Below, piece after piece: positions 1 to 7,893 of a stretch of DNA of 64,000 nt (positions are counted from its first letter, which is position 1; every line of letters begins with the position of its first letter). Below the pieces are notes generated by a model. It was not told the origin of the DNA, ran no database searches, and saw nothing but the letters and a program-made list of their open reading frames with translations. The stretch comes from Micromonospora chokoriensis (GTDB taxonomy: Bacteria; Actinomycetota; Actinomycetes; Mycobacteriales; Micromonosporaceae), in contig NZ_LT607409.1 in NCBI RefSeq assembly GCF_900091505.1, positions 1,984,001 to 2,048,000 on the forward strand. The letters run 5' to 3'. The position numbers were made by a program, and so were the translations under genes.

Positions 1-1461
1 GGCACCCTCGAAGTGGTCAACCGGCTCAGTGACGTCGGCCATTTCACGGCCGCCGACATCCCGGTCTTCGAGACCGTGGCCGCCCACGTCGCCGTCGCGT
101 TGGAGAACTCGAGGCTGGTCGACCGGTTGCGGCACGACGCGTACCACGACACGTTGACCGGGTTACCCAACCGGCGGCGGATCATCGGCGCGCTCGAGGA
201 AGCCTTCAAGATCGCTGCCCCGGGCGAGGTGGTGGCGCTGCTGCTCTTCGACGTCGACGGGTTGCGTCAGGTCAACGAGTCCCTCGGTCACGCGGCCGGA
301 GACAAGGTCCTCGCCGAGGTGGCCAGCCGGTTGCGGGCCAGCGCGCCGTCGTCGGCTCTGGTCGGCCGGGCGGGTGGGGACGAGTTCCTGGTGACGCTAC
401 GCCTGGAGAGCGCCGAGGCCGCGCTGGAGTTGGCCGCCCACCTACGTGACCAGATCCGCGACGAGATGGTCTTCGACGCGCTCACTTTGGACGTGAACAC
501 CGCCGTCGGGGTGGCCGTACACCCTGATCATGGAAGCGACGCGGCGACCCTGCTCCTGCGGGTCGACCTGGCGGCCACGGCCGCCAAGTCGGTGCCGGGC
601 AGCGTGCAGCTGTTCAACCCGGCGCTGGAGTCCCGGTCGCTGCGCCGGCTGGGCCTGGCCGGCGATCTGCGCCGGGCGCTGGACGACAACGAGTTGGAGG
701 TCTACTTCCAGCCGAAGGTGACCCTTCGCGACCGGCGCCTCGTGGGTGTCGAGTGCCTGGCCCGTTGGGAGCACCCGACGCACGGCACTGTGGCTCCCGA
801 GGACTTCGTGGCGGTGGCCGAGCACACCGGCCAGTTGAGCAGGCTCACGGAGGTGGTTCTCCGCGAGGGGCTGCGCCGCAGTCGGGACTGGGCGCTGGCC
901 GACCAGCCGTTGCCGATCGCGGTCAACCTCGCGGCCCGGACGCTCACCGACCAGCACTTCCCGGACCGGGTGCAGGAGCTGCTGAGCGAATATCGGGTGC
1001 CGGCGCAGCGTCTGACCCTGGAGATCACCGAGTCGGGGGTCCTGGACGGCACTGACCGGCCCATCCCGACCCTGCAGCGGCTGCGCGACCTCGGCGTCCG
1101 GTTGTCGGTGGACGACTTCGGCACGGGCGACTCGTCCCTGGCGCACCTGCGCCGGCTGCCGGTGCACGAGGTGAAGGTGGACCGCTCCTTCGTGCAGGGC
1201 ATGGCCACCGACCCGGGGGACCTGGCCATCGTCAACGCCGTGGTGACCCTCTCCCAGCAGTTCGGCCTGGCCGTGGTCGCCGAGGGCGTGGAGAGCGAGC
1301 TGACGCTGGAACTCCTCCAGGACATCGGCTGTGAGATCGGGCAGGGCTTCCTGTTCAGCAGGCCCCTGCCGTACGAGCGGTTGGCCGCCTGGTTCGGTGC
1401 CCAGGTCGAGCCGGAGGCGACCGCCGAGGGGGAGCTTCCGCGCCTGCGAGTGGTGCCCTGA
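1..1461 (+). CDS. GGDEF/EAL cyclic-di-GMP signalling protein, 5' partial
   Basis: The reading frame is open from base 1, so the true start lies upstream; the GTG at 13 is only the first internal start. Visible residues 1-45 resemble the end of a GAF domain (FETVAAHVAVALENSRL), followed by a GGDEF domain (about 50-205, GGDEF at 125-129) and an EAL domain (about 218-470). No RxxD inhibitory site is seen before GGDEF. The EAL signature reads ECL (251-253), but DDFGTG, EVKVDRSFV, NLAAR and AEGVE, which hold metal and catalytic residues in the family, are present. Diguanylate cyclase and/or phosphodiesterase activity is therefore plausible, probably cytoplasmic and sensor-linked. It is followed by a tRNA promoter and is not part of the ribosomal operons. 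Confidence 0.9.
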   Translation, partial: GTLEVVNRLSDVGHFTAADIPVFETVAAHVAVALENSRLVDRLRHDAYHDTLTGLPNRRRIIGALEEAFKIAAPGEVVALLLFDVDGLRQVNESLGHAAGDKVLAEVASRLRASAPSSALVGRAGGDEFLVTLRLESAEAALELAAHLRDQIRDEMVFDALTLDVNTAVGVAVHPDHGSDAATLLLRVDLAATAAKSVPGSVQLFNPALESRSLRRLGLAGDLRRALDDNELEVYFQPKVTLRDRRLVGVECLARWEHPTHGTVAPEDFVAVAEHTGQLSRLTEVVLREGLRRSRDWALADQPLPIAVNLAARTLTDQHFPDRVQELLSEYRVPAQRLTLEITESGVLDGTDRPIPTLQRLRDLGVRLSVDDFGTGDSSLAHLRRLPVHEVKVDRSFVQGMATDPGDLAIVNAVVTLSQQFGLAVVAEGVESELTLELLQDIGCEIGQGFLFSRPLPYERLAAWFGAQVEPEATAEGELPRLRVVP

Positions 1462-1492
1462 CCAGGGCGCGGACGATCACCGGGGATCCGAT

Positions 1493-1521
1493 TTCACCTG
1501 TCGAGCCGGGCCGTGTACTCT
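1493..1521 (+). promoter_or_regulatory. Putative promoter of the tRNA-Thr/tRNA-Met unit
   Basis: TTCACC (1493-1498), a 17-base spacer and TACTCT (1516-1521) lie 33 bases before tRNA-Thr. The same TACTCT hexamer precedes rplK, rplJ and rpsL in this window. A housekeeping sigma promoter is inferred from spacing and sequence only. Confidence 0.5.
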
Positions 1522-1554
1522 TACTCCTGCGCGCCCCACGGGGAGATCGCGCAG

Positions 1555-1627
1555 GCCCCCTTAGCTCAGTCGGCAGAGCGTCTCCATGGTAAGGAGAAGG
1601 TCTACGGTTCGATTCCGTAAGGGGGCT
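1555..1627 (+). tRNA. tRNA-Thr (GGT anticodon)
   Basis: 73 bases fold as a cloverleaf. The 7-bp acceptor stem is GCCCCCT with AGGGGGC and a T discriminator, the D arm contains TAGCTCAGT, and the TpsiC arm contains GGTTCGATTCC. The anticodon stem TCTCC/GGAGA encloses loop ATGGTAA, giving anticodon GGT. No CCA is encoded. The order tRNA-Thr, tRNA-Met, rpmG is a familiar actinobacterial arrangement. Confidence 0.95.
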
Positions 1628-1651
1628 CGAGGGTTCAGCTGGACCCATCGC

Positions 1652-1724
1652 AGCGGTGTAGCTCAGATGGTAGAGCAAGCGGCTCATAATCGCTGTGTCG
1701 CCGGTTCAAGTCCGGCCACCGCTA
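1652..1724 (+). tRNA. tRNA-Met (CAT anticodon)
   Basis: 73-base cloverleaf: acceptor stem AGCGGTG with CACCGCT, D arm with TAGCTCAGA, anticodon stem AGCGG/TCGCT around loop CTCATAA (anticodon CAT), and TpsiC arm with GGTTCAAGTCC. Position between tRNA-Thr and rpmG, and paired first acceptor bases (A-T), fit elongator tRNA-Met rather than the initiator. A CAT tRNA-Ile2 cannot be strictly excluded without comparison. Confidence 0.92.
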
Positions 1725-1762
1725 CTCTCGTCTTCCGGGCTCGTTGCCGGTGGTCGTAAGAA

Positions 1763-1781
1763 TGGGCGCTTCTGGCGCCCA
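1763..1781 (+). terminator. Hairpin terminator after tRNA-Met
   Basis: A 7-bp stem TGGGCGC (1763-1769) / GCGCCCA (1775-1781) with a 5-base loop is followed by CTTTG. The short T-run makes it a weak intrinsic terminator that would separate the tRNA pair from rpmG. Confidence 0.5.
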
Positions 1782-1856
1782 CTTTGCATGTCCGCGCTGT
1801 CAGCGTCTAGGCTGGCGCGTCGTAGTTGTTTCCGTTAGCGAGGAAGGCACTCCGCC

Positions 1857-2024
1857 GTGGCGAAGGCTACCGATGTCCGGCCGAAGATCACTTTGGCGTG
1901 TGTGGAGTGCAAGGAGCGCAACTACATCACGCGCAAGAACCGGCGCAACGACCCCGACCGCATCGAGCTGAAGAAGTTCTGCCCGCGTGACGGTCGGCAC
2001 ACGGTCCACCGCGAGACCCGCTGA
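1857..2024 (+). CDS. rpmG: 50S ribosomal protein L33
   Basis: A 55-residue protein starting at GTG behind GAGGAAGGCA; it is too short for many ORF callers. [18 protein letters not shown] and the ending HRETR are typical of bacterial L33, a small protein of the large subunit near the E site. The zinc-ribbon signature is incomplete: C15 and C18 form one CxxC pair, but the second pair is C42-P-R-D45, so one cysteine is replaced by aspartate, with H48 nearby. Many actinobacteria have several L33 paralogs with either four cysteines or none; this copy is intermediate. The context (tRNA-Met upstream, hadAB downstream) matches the rpmG2 locus of mycobacteria. Confidence 0.93.
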   Translation: MAKATDVRPKITLACVECKERNYITRKNRRNDPDRIELKKFCPRDGRHTVHRETR

Positions 2025-2063
2025 TCGCTGCCGGCTTCGCGCCGGCCGCTGTCGAACGTTCCC

Positions 2064-2122
2064 ATCGCCGATCTGACCGGTATGGCGCGGCTCCGCTGCC
2101 GCCTGCCGATCAGATCGGCGAT
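2064..2122. repeat. 13-bp inverted repeat between rpmG and hadA
   Basis: ATCGCCGATCTGA (2064-2076) is the exact reverse complement of TCAGATCGGCGAT (2110-2122), separated by 33 bases. The right arm ends 25 bases before the hadA start, where a regulator could act; it may instead be the stem of an rpmG terminator. A smaller GCCGGC hairpin lies just after rpmG. Confidence 0.55.
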
Positions 2123-2147
2123 TGTGCTTTCCGTGTAGGTTCGCGGC

Positions 2148-2594
2148 ATGCCTCTGGACCCTTCCTTCGTCGGCCGGACCTATCCGCCGACCGCCCCCTA
2201 CCAGGTGGGCCGAGAAAAGATCCGTGAGTTCGCCGGTGCCATCGGTGCCACGGACCCGGCTCATCACGACCCGGACGCCGCGCGGGCGCTGGGGCACAGC
2301 GACGTGGTGGCCCCGCCGACCTTTCCGGTGATCGTCACGATGGCCGCGAGCCGTCAGATCATCGAGGACCCGGACCTGGGCGTGGACTACAGCCGCCTGG
2401 TGCACGGCGACCAGCGGTTCGCGTACACCCGGCCGGTGGTCGCGGGCGACGAGCTGGTCTGCACGAACACGATCGAGGACGTCAGCACCCGGGGTGGGCA
2501 CGGTTTTCTGACCACGCGCACCGACGTGAGCACCGTCGGCGGGGAACCGGTGGTCGCCGTCTGGGCCAGGTACGTCATTCGCGGGGAGGCCTGA
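2148..2594 (+). CDS. hadA: MaoC-like dehydratase subunit, HadA-like
   Basis: 148 residues matching the N-terminal MaoC-dehydratase (FAS1-type hotdog) family that gives the HadA/HadC subunits. These bind the acyl chain of (3R)-hydroxyacyl-ACP while HadB carries the catalytic residues. Seen here: VGREKIREFAGAIG near the start, APPTFPVIV in the middle, and RFAYTRPVVAGDEL of the hotdog strand. The ATG at 2148 lies 6 bases after TAGGTT, so the mRNA may be nearly leaderless. It is followed after one base by hadB, so the two are surely co-transcribed and form a heterodimer. In mycobacteria this enzyme serves mycolate elongation; the substrate here is unknown. Confidence 0.85.
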   Translation: MPLDPSFVGRTYPPTAPYQVGREKIREFAGAIGATDPAHHDPDAARALGHSDVVAPPTFPVIVTMAASRQIIEDPDLGVDYSRLVHGDQRFAYTRPVVAGDELVCTNTIEDVSTRGGHGFLTTRTDVSTVGGEPVVAVWARYVIRGEA

Positions 2595-2595
2595 G

Positions 2596-2988
2596 ATGGA
2601 ATTTCCCGCCAAGACGTTCCGGGTGACCCGCGCCGACCTGGTGCGGTACGCCGGCGCCTCGGGTGACTTCAACCCGATCCACTGGAGTGACCGGGTCGCC
2701 ACCAAGGTAGGTCTGCCCGGGGTGATCGCCCATGGCATGTTCACCATGGCGCTGGTCGGCCGGGCGGTCACCGAGTGGGCCGGCGCGCCGGACGCGGTGG
2801 TCGAGTACGGCGTTCGGTTCACCCGACCGGTGGTGGTGCCCGACGACGACCAGGGCACCGAGATCGAGGTGACCGCACGGGTCCGTGAGGTCACCGAGGA
2901 CGGCTTGACCCGCCTCGACGTGACAGCGACCTGCCTGGGCGAGAAGGTGCTCTCGCAGGCCCGGGCGACGATCCGTACGGCAGGCTGA
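2596..2988 (+). CDS. hadB: MaoC-like dehydratase catalytic subunit, HadB-like
   Basis: 130 residues forming a single MaoC hotdog domain. GASGDFNPIHWSD (near residue 20-32) carries the D and H pair that acts in MaoC/R-hydratases, and GVIAHGMFTMALVG follows as in the family. The start ATG is one base after the hadA stop. Predicted role: dehydration of (3R)-hydroxyacyl thioesters with HadA. No hadC follows; the next gene is tRNA-Trp, unlike the hadA-hadB-hadC set of mycobacteria. Confidence 0.87.
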   Translation: MEFPAKTFRVTRADLVRYAGASGDFNPIHWSDRVATKVGLPGVIAHGMFTMALVGRAVTEWAGAPDAVVEYGVRFTRPVVVPDDDQGTEIEVTARVREVTEDGLTRLDVTATCLGEKVLSQARATIRTAG

Positions 2989-3020
2989 ACCCTCCTCGCC
3001 ACGCGTGGCGAGGAGACCGG

Positions 3021-3050
3021 TTGGGAAAGTCGGGGGGCTACCCGTACACT
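3021..3050 (+). promoter_or_regulatory. Putative promoter of tRNA-Trp / secE-nusG
   Basis: TTGGGA (3021-3026), an 18-base spacer and TACACT (3045-3050) lie 67 bases before tRNA-Trp. No later terminator is seen before secE, so this promoter could serve the tRNA, secE and nusG together. Confidence 0.5.
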
Positions 3051-3117
3051 GGTCCGCCGTGGGGCAAGTGACCCCTGCTCGGTCGTCTGTGGCCGCGTGG
3101 GGCGAGTGTTGCCACAT

Positions 3118-3190
<73 letters not shown>

Positions 3191-3405
3191 CGCCTCAGGC
3201 CTGACCGTTCCCGTGGGTCGCGCCGCCACCATGGCGGCGTCCGGCCCGTGGTGGTGGCATCGGCGGGGTGGTTCCGAGGCAATCGGGGCCCTCCGGATGA
3301 TCCACCGGCCGCGGCCCGTCGCGGGACGGTTGGGCCCGGCCGGCGTGACCAGCGCCGCGTACGCCGCCCTGGCGTGCGACCCGAGATTCCGCGACGGAGG
3401 GCGAA

Positions 3406-3798
3406 GTGGCCGACAACAAGCGGCACGGCGAGGACGCCGGCGACGATCGTCTGGATGACGAGGTCGTCGACGACGTAGCCGACGACGACGCCACCGGCGC
3501 GGACGAGCCGGTTTCCCGGGGCGGCACCGCCACGCGGTCGCGCGCGCGGGCGGAATCGGCGGACAGCCGGCCGGCCACCCGGTCGGAAACGGGTCGGGTG
3601 GGCGTGTTCGGCCGCATCGCGCGGTTCTTCCGCGAGGTCGTAGCCGAACTGCGTAAGGTCATCTGGCCGACCCGCAAGGAGTTGCTGACCTACACCGCCG
3701 TGGTGGTGACGTTCGTCGCGGTGATGCTGACGATCGTCGGTGTGCTGGACTACGGCTTCGCCAAGGTCGTGCTGTTTGTCTTCGGCAACTCGGACTGA
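3406..3798 (+). CDS. secE: Preprotein translocase subunit SecE
   Basis: 130 residues starting at GTG. Residues 1-70 are a charged, acidic and low-complexity extension common in actinobacterial SecE. The conserved amphipathic helix FFREVVAELRKVIWPTRKE lies at 74-92, followed by one membrane segment (about 94-115). SecE clamps the SecY channel in the cytoplasmic membrane and is needed for protein export. It sits just before nusG, as in nearly all bacteria, 40 bases apart. Confidence 0.96.
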   Translation: MADNKRHGEDAGDDRLDDEVVDDVADDDATGADEPVSRGGTATRSRARAESADSRPATRSETGRVGVFGRIARFFREVVAELRKVIWPTRKELLTYTAVVVTFVAVMLTIVGVLDYGFAKVVLFVFGNSD

Positions 3799-3837
3799 CC
3801 GGCTGCCTCCAGCCGATAGTGACGGAAGTGAGCGAGC

Positions 3838-4560
3838 GTGCCTGAGTACGACGAGACCGCCGGACCGGTGGACGAGCAGTCCACGGTCGCGACGGCGGCT
3901 GGTGACGAGTCGGTTGAGGCCGCCAGCGAGCCGGAGTTCCCCACCACCGAGCCCGCACCGGACGAGGATTACGACGCGGTCGCCGAGCTGAGGCAGAAGC
4001 TGCGTTACGCGCCCGGTGACTGGTATGTGGTGCATTCGTACGCCGGCTACGAGAACAAGGTGAAGACCAACCTCGAGACCCGGATCACGAGCCTCGACAT
4101 GGAGGACTTCATCTACCAGGTCGAGGTGCCGACCCGGGAAGAGGTCGAGGTCAAGAACGGTAAGCGTTCCCAGATCCAGGCCAAGGTCTTCCCGGGCTAC
4201 ATCCTGGTCCGGATGGAGCTGACCGCCGAGTCCTACTCGTGTGTCCGGAACACCCCGGGTGTGACCGGCTTCGTCGGCGCGACCGACCGGGCCGACCGGC
4301 CCGCCCCGCTCTCCCTCGACGAGGTGCTGAAGTGGCTGGCGCCGGCCGTCGAGACCGAGCAGAAGAAGGCGAAGCCGGAGATCAAGGTCCTCGACTTCGA
4401 GGTGGGCGACTCCGTCACCGTCACCGACGGCGCCTTCGCGTCGCTGCCGGCCACGATCAGCGAGATCAACGCCGACCAGCAGAAGCTCAAGGTGCTGGTT
4501 TCGATCTTCGGTCGCGAGACTCCGGTGGAGCTCAACTTCAACCAGGTCGCCAAGATCTGA
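3838..4560 (+). CDS. nusG: Transcription termination/antitermination protein NusG
   Basis: 240 residues from GTG, after AGTGAGCGA. Residues 1-57 are an acidic, actinobacterial-style extension. The NGN domain begins at [17 protein letters not shown] (about 60-76) and includes FPGYILVRM; the C-terminal KOW domain (about 188-240) has [12 protein letters not shown] and ends FNQVAKI. NusG binds the RNA polymerase clamp and links it to Rho or ribosomal protein S10. Its position between secE and rplK is conserved. Confidence 0.97.
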   Translation: MPEYDETAGPVDEQSTVATAAGDESVEAASEPEFPTTEPAPDEDYDAVAELRQKLRYAPGDWYVVHSYAGYENKVKTNLETRITSLDMEDFIYQVEVPTREEVEVKNGKRSQIQAKVFPGYILVRMELTAESYSCVRNTPGVTGFVGATDRADRPAPLSLDEVLKWLAPAVETEQKKAKPEIKVLDFEVGDSVTVTDGAFASLPATISEINADQQKLKVLVSIFGRETPVELNFNQVAKI

Positions 4561-4649
4561 CTGGTCGTCGGCGGCGGGCCCGGCCCGCCGCCGACGTCGG
4601 CGTAGCCCTCCCGCTCGACCTCGGCGGACGAGTGGGCTGCGGCCTGCGC

Positions 4650-4655
4650 TACTCT
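4650..4655 (+). promoter_or_regulatory. Possible -10 element before rplK
   Basis: TACTCT followed by TGAATG stands 91 bases before the rplK start and matches the -10 hexamer seen before tRNA-Thr, rplJ and rpsL. No convincing -35 is found at 16-18 bases, so the call rests on the hexamer alone. Confidence 0.35.
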
Positions 4656-4746
4656 TGAATGTCGCCGCTGTCGCACCGCGCTGACCGTGCGCGCTCCGAG
4701 GGCGGCGACAGCCGCATTTTCCCAGCTCCAAGCCCCAGGAAGTGAC

Positions 4747-5178
4747 ATGCCTCCGAAGAAGAAGCTCGTCAAGACGTTCACGCTTCAGCTGCCGGCGGGC
4801 CAGGCCACGCCGGCCCCGCCGGTCGGCCCCGCGCTCGGCCAGCACGGCGTGAACATCATGGAGTTCTGCAAGTCCTACAACTCGCAGACCGAGTCCCAGC
4901 GGGGCGACATCGTCCCCGCCGAGATCAGCGTCTACGAGGACCGGTCCTTCACCTTCGTGCTGAAGACCCCGCCCGCCGCCCGGCTGCTGCTCAAGGCCGC
5001 CGGTGTGCAGAAGGGCTCGGGTGTTCCGCAGTCCGACAAGGTCGGCGCGGTCAGCCGCGGCCAGCTCCGTGAGATCGCCGAGAAGAAGATGGCCGACCTC
5101 AACGCCAACACCATCGAGCAGGCCGAGAAGATCATCGCCGGCACCGCCCGGTCGATGGGCATCACCGTCAACGACTGA
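4747..5178 (+). CDS. rplK: 50S ribosomal protein L11
   Basis: 143 residues beginning [21 protein letters not shown] 4747 is chosen because it follows CAGGAAGTGAC and gives the standard L11 length; an in-frame ATG 60 bases upstream would add non-conserved residues. [19 protein letters not shown] contains the prolines of the N-terminal domain that, with 23S rRNA, form the thiostrepton/micrococcin site and GTPase-associated centre. Followed by rplA. Confidence 0.97.
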   Translation: MPPKKKLVKTFTLQLPAGQATPAPPVGPALGQHGVNIMEFCKSYNSQTESQRGDIVPAEISVYEDRSFTFVLKTPPAARLLLKAAGVQKGSGVPQSDKVGAVSRGQLREIAEKKMADLNANTIEQAEKIIAGTARSMGITVND

Positions 5179-5256
5179 CGTCGGCCCAGGCCGTCGACCC
5201 GACCGTGGGAGGGCCCGCGCCGAGCGGCCCGCCAGAGACCACAGGAGTAATCAGCA

Positions 5257-5973
5257 ATGCAGCGCAGCAAGAGCTACCGCAAGGCCGCCGACGTCATCGA
5301 CCGGTCGAAGCTCTACACCCCCGCCGAGGCCGTGAAGCTGGCCAAGGAGACCACCAACGTCAAGTTCGACGCCACGGTCGAGGTCGCCATGCGCCTCGGC
5401 GTCGACCCCCGCAAGGCGGACCAGATGGTCCGCGGCACGGTCAACCTGCCGCACGGCACCGGTAAGACCGCCCGCGTGATCGTGTTCGCCGGCGGCGCGA
5501 AGGCCGAAGAGGCCGCCGCGGCGGGTGCTGACGAGGTGGGCACCGACGAGCTGGTCGCCCGGATCCAGGGTGGTTGGCTCGACTTCGACGCGGCGATCGC
5601 CACGCCGGACCAGATGGCCAAGATCGGCCGGATCGCGCGGATCCTGGGCCCGCGCGGTCTCATGCCGAACCCGAAGACCGGCACGGTGACCATGGACGTC
5701 ACCAAGGCGGTGCAGGACATCAAGGGCGGCAAGATCACCTTCCGGGTGGACAAGCACTCCAACCTGCACCTGATCATCGGCAAGGCCTCCTTCACGGAGA
5801 ACCAGCTGGTGGACAACTACGCCGCGGTGCTCGACGAGGTCCTGCGTGCCAAGCCGTCCGCGGCCAAGGGCAAGTACCTCCGCAAGGTCATCCTCACCAC
5901 CACGATGGGCCCGGGTGTCCCGGTCGACCCGAACCTGGTGAAGAACCTCCGTGAGGACTCGGCCGAGGCCTGA
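5257..5973 (+). CDS. rplA: 50S ribosomal protein L1
   Basis: 238 residues, the usual L1 length, from ATG behind CACAGGAGTAATCAGCA. The family signature [17 protein letters not shown] is present at about residues 129-145. L1 forms the mobile stalk at the tRNA exit site and in many bacteria represses its own mRNA. It is the last gene of the secE-nusG-rplK-rplA block and is followed by a 17-bp terminator-like hairpin. Confidence 0.97.
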   Translation: MQRSKSYRKAADVIDRSKLYTPAEAVKLAKETTNVKFDATVEVAMRLGVDPRKADQMVRGTVNLPHGTGKTARVIVFAGGAKAEEAAAAGADEVGTDELVARIQGGWLDFDAAIATPDQMAKIGRIARILGPRGLMPNPKTGTVTMDVTKAVQDIKGGKITFRVDKHSNLHLIIGKASFTENQLVDNYAAVLDEVLRAKPSAAKGKYLRKVILTTTMGPGVPVDPNLVKNLREDSAEA

Positions 5974-5988
5974 GCCGACAGTTCGCTC

Positions 5989-6026
5989 CGCCGGGGCGCC
6001 GCCACAGTCGTGGCGGCGCCCCGGCG
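5989..6026 (+). terminator. Perfect 17-bp hairpin after rplA
   Basis: Arms 5989-6005 and 6010-6026 are exact reverse complements around the loop AGTC. No T-run follows, which is common for actinobacterial terminators. It lies between the rplA stop and the ABC transporter gene 28 bases further on. Confidence 0.75.
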
Positions 6027-6053
6027 CGTTCCAGGTGTGGCAGGCTCGACGCC

Positions 6054-6944
6054 ATGCGACTGGAGAACGTCTGGTTGCGGTACCACCGGCGGGGGCCGTG
6101 GGTGCTGCGGGGCGTCGACGTGCGGATCGGTCCGGGCGAGGTGGCGGTCGTGCTGGGCCGCAACGGGGTGGGCAAGTCCACGCTGCTTCAGGTGGCGGCC
6201 GGGGTGCTCCGACCGGGCCGCGGCCGGGTCGCCGACCGGCCCGCGCGGGTGGGCTGGGTGCCGGAGCGTTTCCCGGCCGACCAGCCGTTCACAGTGGCCC
6301 GCTACCTGACCGGGATGGCCCGTGTGGCCGGGTTGGGCAGGGCGGCGGCCGACGAGGCGGTGGGTTCCTGGATCGACCGGCTCGGGTTGTCCGCCTTCCG
6401 CTCGGTCCGTCTGCCGGAGCTGTCGAAGGGCACCGCGCAGAAGGTGGGCCTGGCCCAGGCGATGCTGTGCCCTCCAGGGCTGCTGGTGCTCGACGAACCG
6501 TGGGAGGGGCTGGACGCCGCCACCCGCGAGCTGGTGCCCGAGCTGATCGACGAGGTGCTCGCCGCCGGGGGGTCAGTTCTGGTCAGTGACCACCGGGGCG
6601 AGACGGTCCGGTTGCCGGCCGCACGCCGCTGGCTGGTGGCCGACGGGGCGCTGACCGAGGAGACGTCCGTCGAGGACGGGACGCTCGCGGTGGTCGAGGT
6701 CGCGGTGCCGGCCGCGCGGGCCGCCGGCACCGTCGCCCGGTTGCGCGCCGAGGGGCACCACATTCTGCGGGTACGCGTCGACGCCCCCACCGCCGTGCCG
6801 CCGGCGCGACCCGCCGAGCCGCTTCCGGAGGCCGGTGCCGCCCGACCCGCCGACCCGTCGTCACAGGTGGTCGGGGAGTCGACAGCGGAGCAACCGGCGG
6901 CCACCGACGCGGCGGTCGGGCCGGCGGCGGGGGAGGCCCGGTGA
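6054..6944 (+). CDS. ABC transporter ATP-binding protein
   Basis: 296 residues. The first 210 form one ABC ATPase domain: Walker A GRNGVGKST (35-43), signature LSKGT in place of LSGGQ, and Walker B LLVLDEPWEGLD. Residues from about 240 are an Ala/Pro-rich tail without recognisable fold. The next gene overlaps its stop (GTGA) and encodes a membrane protein, so the pair forms an ABC exporter or membrane-complex type system with unknown substrate. Its insertion between rplA and rplJ is not required for translation and looks lineage-specific. ATG 6054 has only a weak ribosome binding site. Confidence 0.85.
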   Translation: MRLENVWLRYHRRGPWVLRGVDVRIGPGEVAVVLGRNGVGKSTLLQVAAGVLRPGRGRVADRPARVGWVPERFPADQPFTVARYLTGMARVAGLGRAAADEAVGSWIDRLGLSAFRSVRLPELSKGTAQKVGLAQAMLCPPGLLVLDEPWEGLDAATRELVPELIDEVLAAGGSVLVSDHRGETVRLPAARRWLVADGALTEETSVEDGTLAVVEVAVPAARAAGTVARLRAEGHHILRVRVDAPTAVPPARPAEPLPEAGAARPADPSSQVVGESTAEQPAATDAAVGPAAGEAR

Positions 6945-7630
6945 ACGCCCTGATCCGGATGCGGCTGGCGGGTTTCCTGCGGACCGGCCGCGCGATCGCG
7001 CCGCTGCTCGCCGGCCTCGTCACGCTCGGCCTCCTCTACGGCGGCGGTCGTGCCCAGCCGGCGGAGGCGTACGGCGTCTCGGCCGTGGTCCTCTTCCCCG
7101 TCATCGCCTGGCAGACCAAGATCCTCCTGGACGTGGAGCCGGACGTGCAGCGCCGGCTGGCACAGGTGGCGGTCGGGGTGGCCCGCGAGCGGCTGGCGGG
7201 CCTCCTCGCGGCCGGCGTGGCAGCGCTGGTGACGGTGGGCGTCGGGTTGCTGTTCCCGTGGTTGGTCGGCGGGGTCTCCGGCCCGGTCGAGCCGGGGGAC
7301 CGGTCGATCCCGGTCGGGCTCGCGCTGGGGCTGTGGGCGCACCTGGTGGCCGTACCCGCTGCTGTCGCCCTCGGCGCTCTGGCCAGTCGGGCGTCCGTGG
7401 GTGGGGCCGGGTACGGCGTCGCGGTGCTGGCCCTCGGCGGCGTCGGCGCGGTGGTGCTCGGCCTGAGCGGTTCGGTGGTTCCCTGGCTGGCACCGCCGAT
7501 CATGGCCGCCGCCCGGGCCACCGGAGGCGACGCCGCCGCGCTCAGCCTGCTGGGGCTGACCCTGTGGGCGGTGGCCTGGAGCGCCGCGGTCGTCGGCGGC
7601 TATCTGTGGCGACGGCGGGCCCAGGGCTGA
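6941..7630 (+). CDS. ABC transporter-linked membrane protein
   Basis: 229 residues, strongly hydrophobic, with about six predicted membrane segments (for example IAPLLAGLVTLGLLYGG, ALVTVGVGLLFPWLVGG and LTLWAVAWSAAVVGGYLW) and a short Arg-rich C-terminus. The GTG start overlaps the stop of the ATPase gene, implying translational coupling and a shared complex. No family name is recognised from sequence alone; ABC-2-type permease is the nearest guess. Confidence 0.75.
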   Translation: MNALIRMRLAGFLRTGRAIAPLLAGLVTLGLLYGGGRAQPAEAYGVSAVVLFPVIAWQTKILLDVEPDVQRRLAQVAVGVARERLAGLLAAGVAALVTVGVGLLFPWLVGGVSGPVEPGDRSIPVGLALGLWAHLVAVPAAVALGALASRASVGGAGYGVAVLALGGVGAVVLGLSGSVVPWLAPPIMAAARATGGDAAALSLLGLTLWAVAWSAAVVGGYLWRRRAQG

Positions 7631-7670
7631 CCCTGCGTCGGTGCCGGTGACGTGGCTCACCCGGCGCGAT

Positions 7671-7699
7671 TTGGTGCTGGTGACCTGGGCGCGTACTCT
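7671..7699 (+). promoter_or_regulatory. Putative rplJ-rplL promoter
   Basis: TTGGTG (7671-7676), a 17-base spacer and TACTCT (7694-7699) lie about 30 bases before the L10 leader. A transcript from here would carry the leader and the attenuator-like terminator before rplJ. Confidence 0.55.
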
Positions 7700-7729
7700 T
7701 CAACAGTCATCCGTGTTCTCATGGATGTC

Positions 7730-7812
7730 GAACCACCCAGAGACCGCTGGTCACCGTGCTTCGGCGCGGTCGAAGGTCCCGCGACAACGGGCGACCCGCG
7801 CAGGGCGGCAAG
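7730..7812 (+). promoter_or_regulatory. Ribosomal protein L10 leader
   Basis: The sequence AACCACCCAGAGACCGCTGG, then GTGC...GAAGGTCCCGC and GGGCGACCCGCGCAGG, matches my memory of the actinobacterial L10 leader RNA. There L10 (with L12) binds a kink-turn-like fold to regulate its own operon. It is placed between the TACTCT promoter and a strong intrinsic terminator, so regulation by premature termination is likely. A covariance-model search would settle the exact limits. Confidence 0.8.
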
Positions 7813-7864
7813 CGTAACTCGGCAGTGAGCATGGTCCGCCGACCGTGACGATCCGCCGGCCCTC

Positions 7865-7893
7865 GCCCCGTGCGCCCTGCGCCGGGGCTTTTT
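7865..7893 (+). terminator. Attenuator-like intrinsic terminator in the rplJ leader
   Basis: GCCCCG (7865-7870), a bulged T, GCGC, loop CCT, then GCGC and CGGGGC (7883-7888) make a 10-bp stem followed by TTTTT. It is the best T-tailed terminator in the window and lies 77 bases before rplJ, so it would cut the transcript short unless the L10 leader or another signal prevents the fold. Confidence 0.8.
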
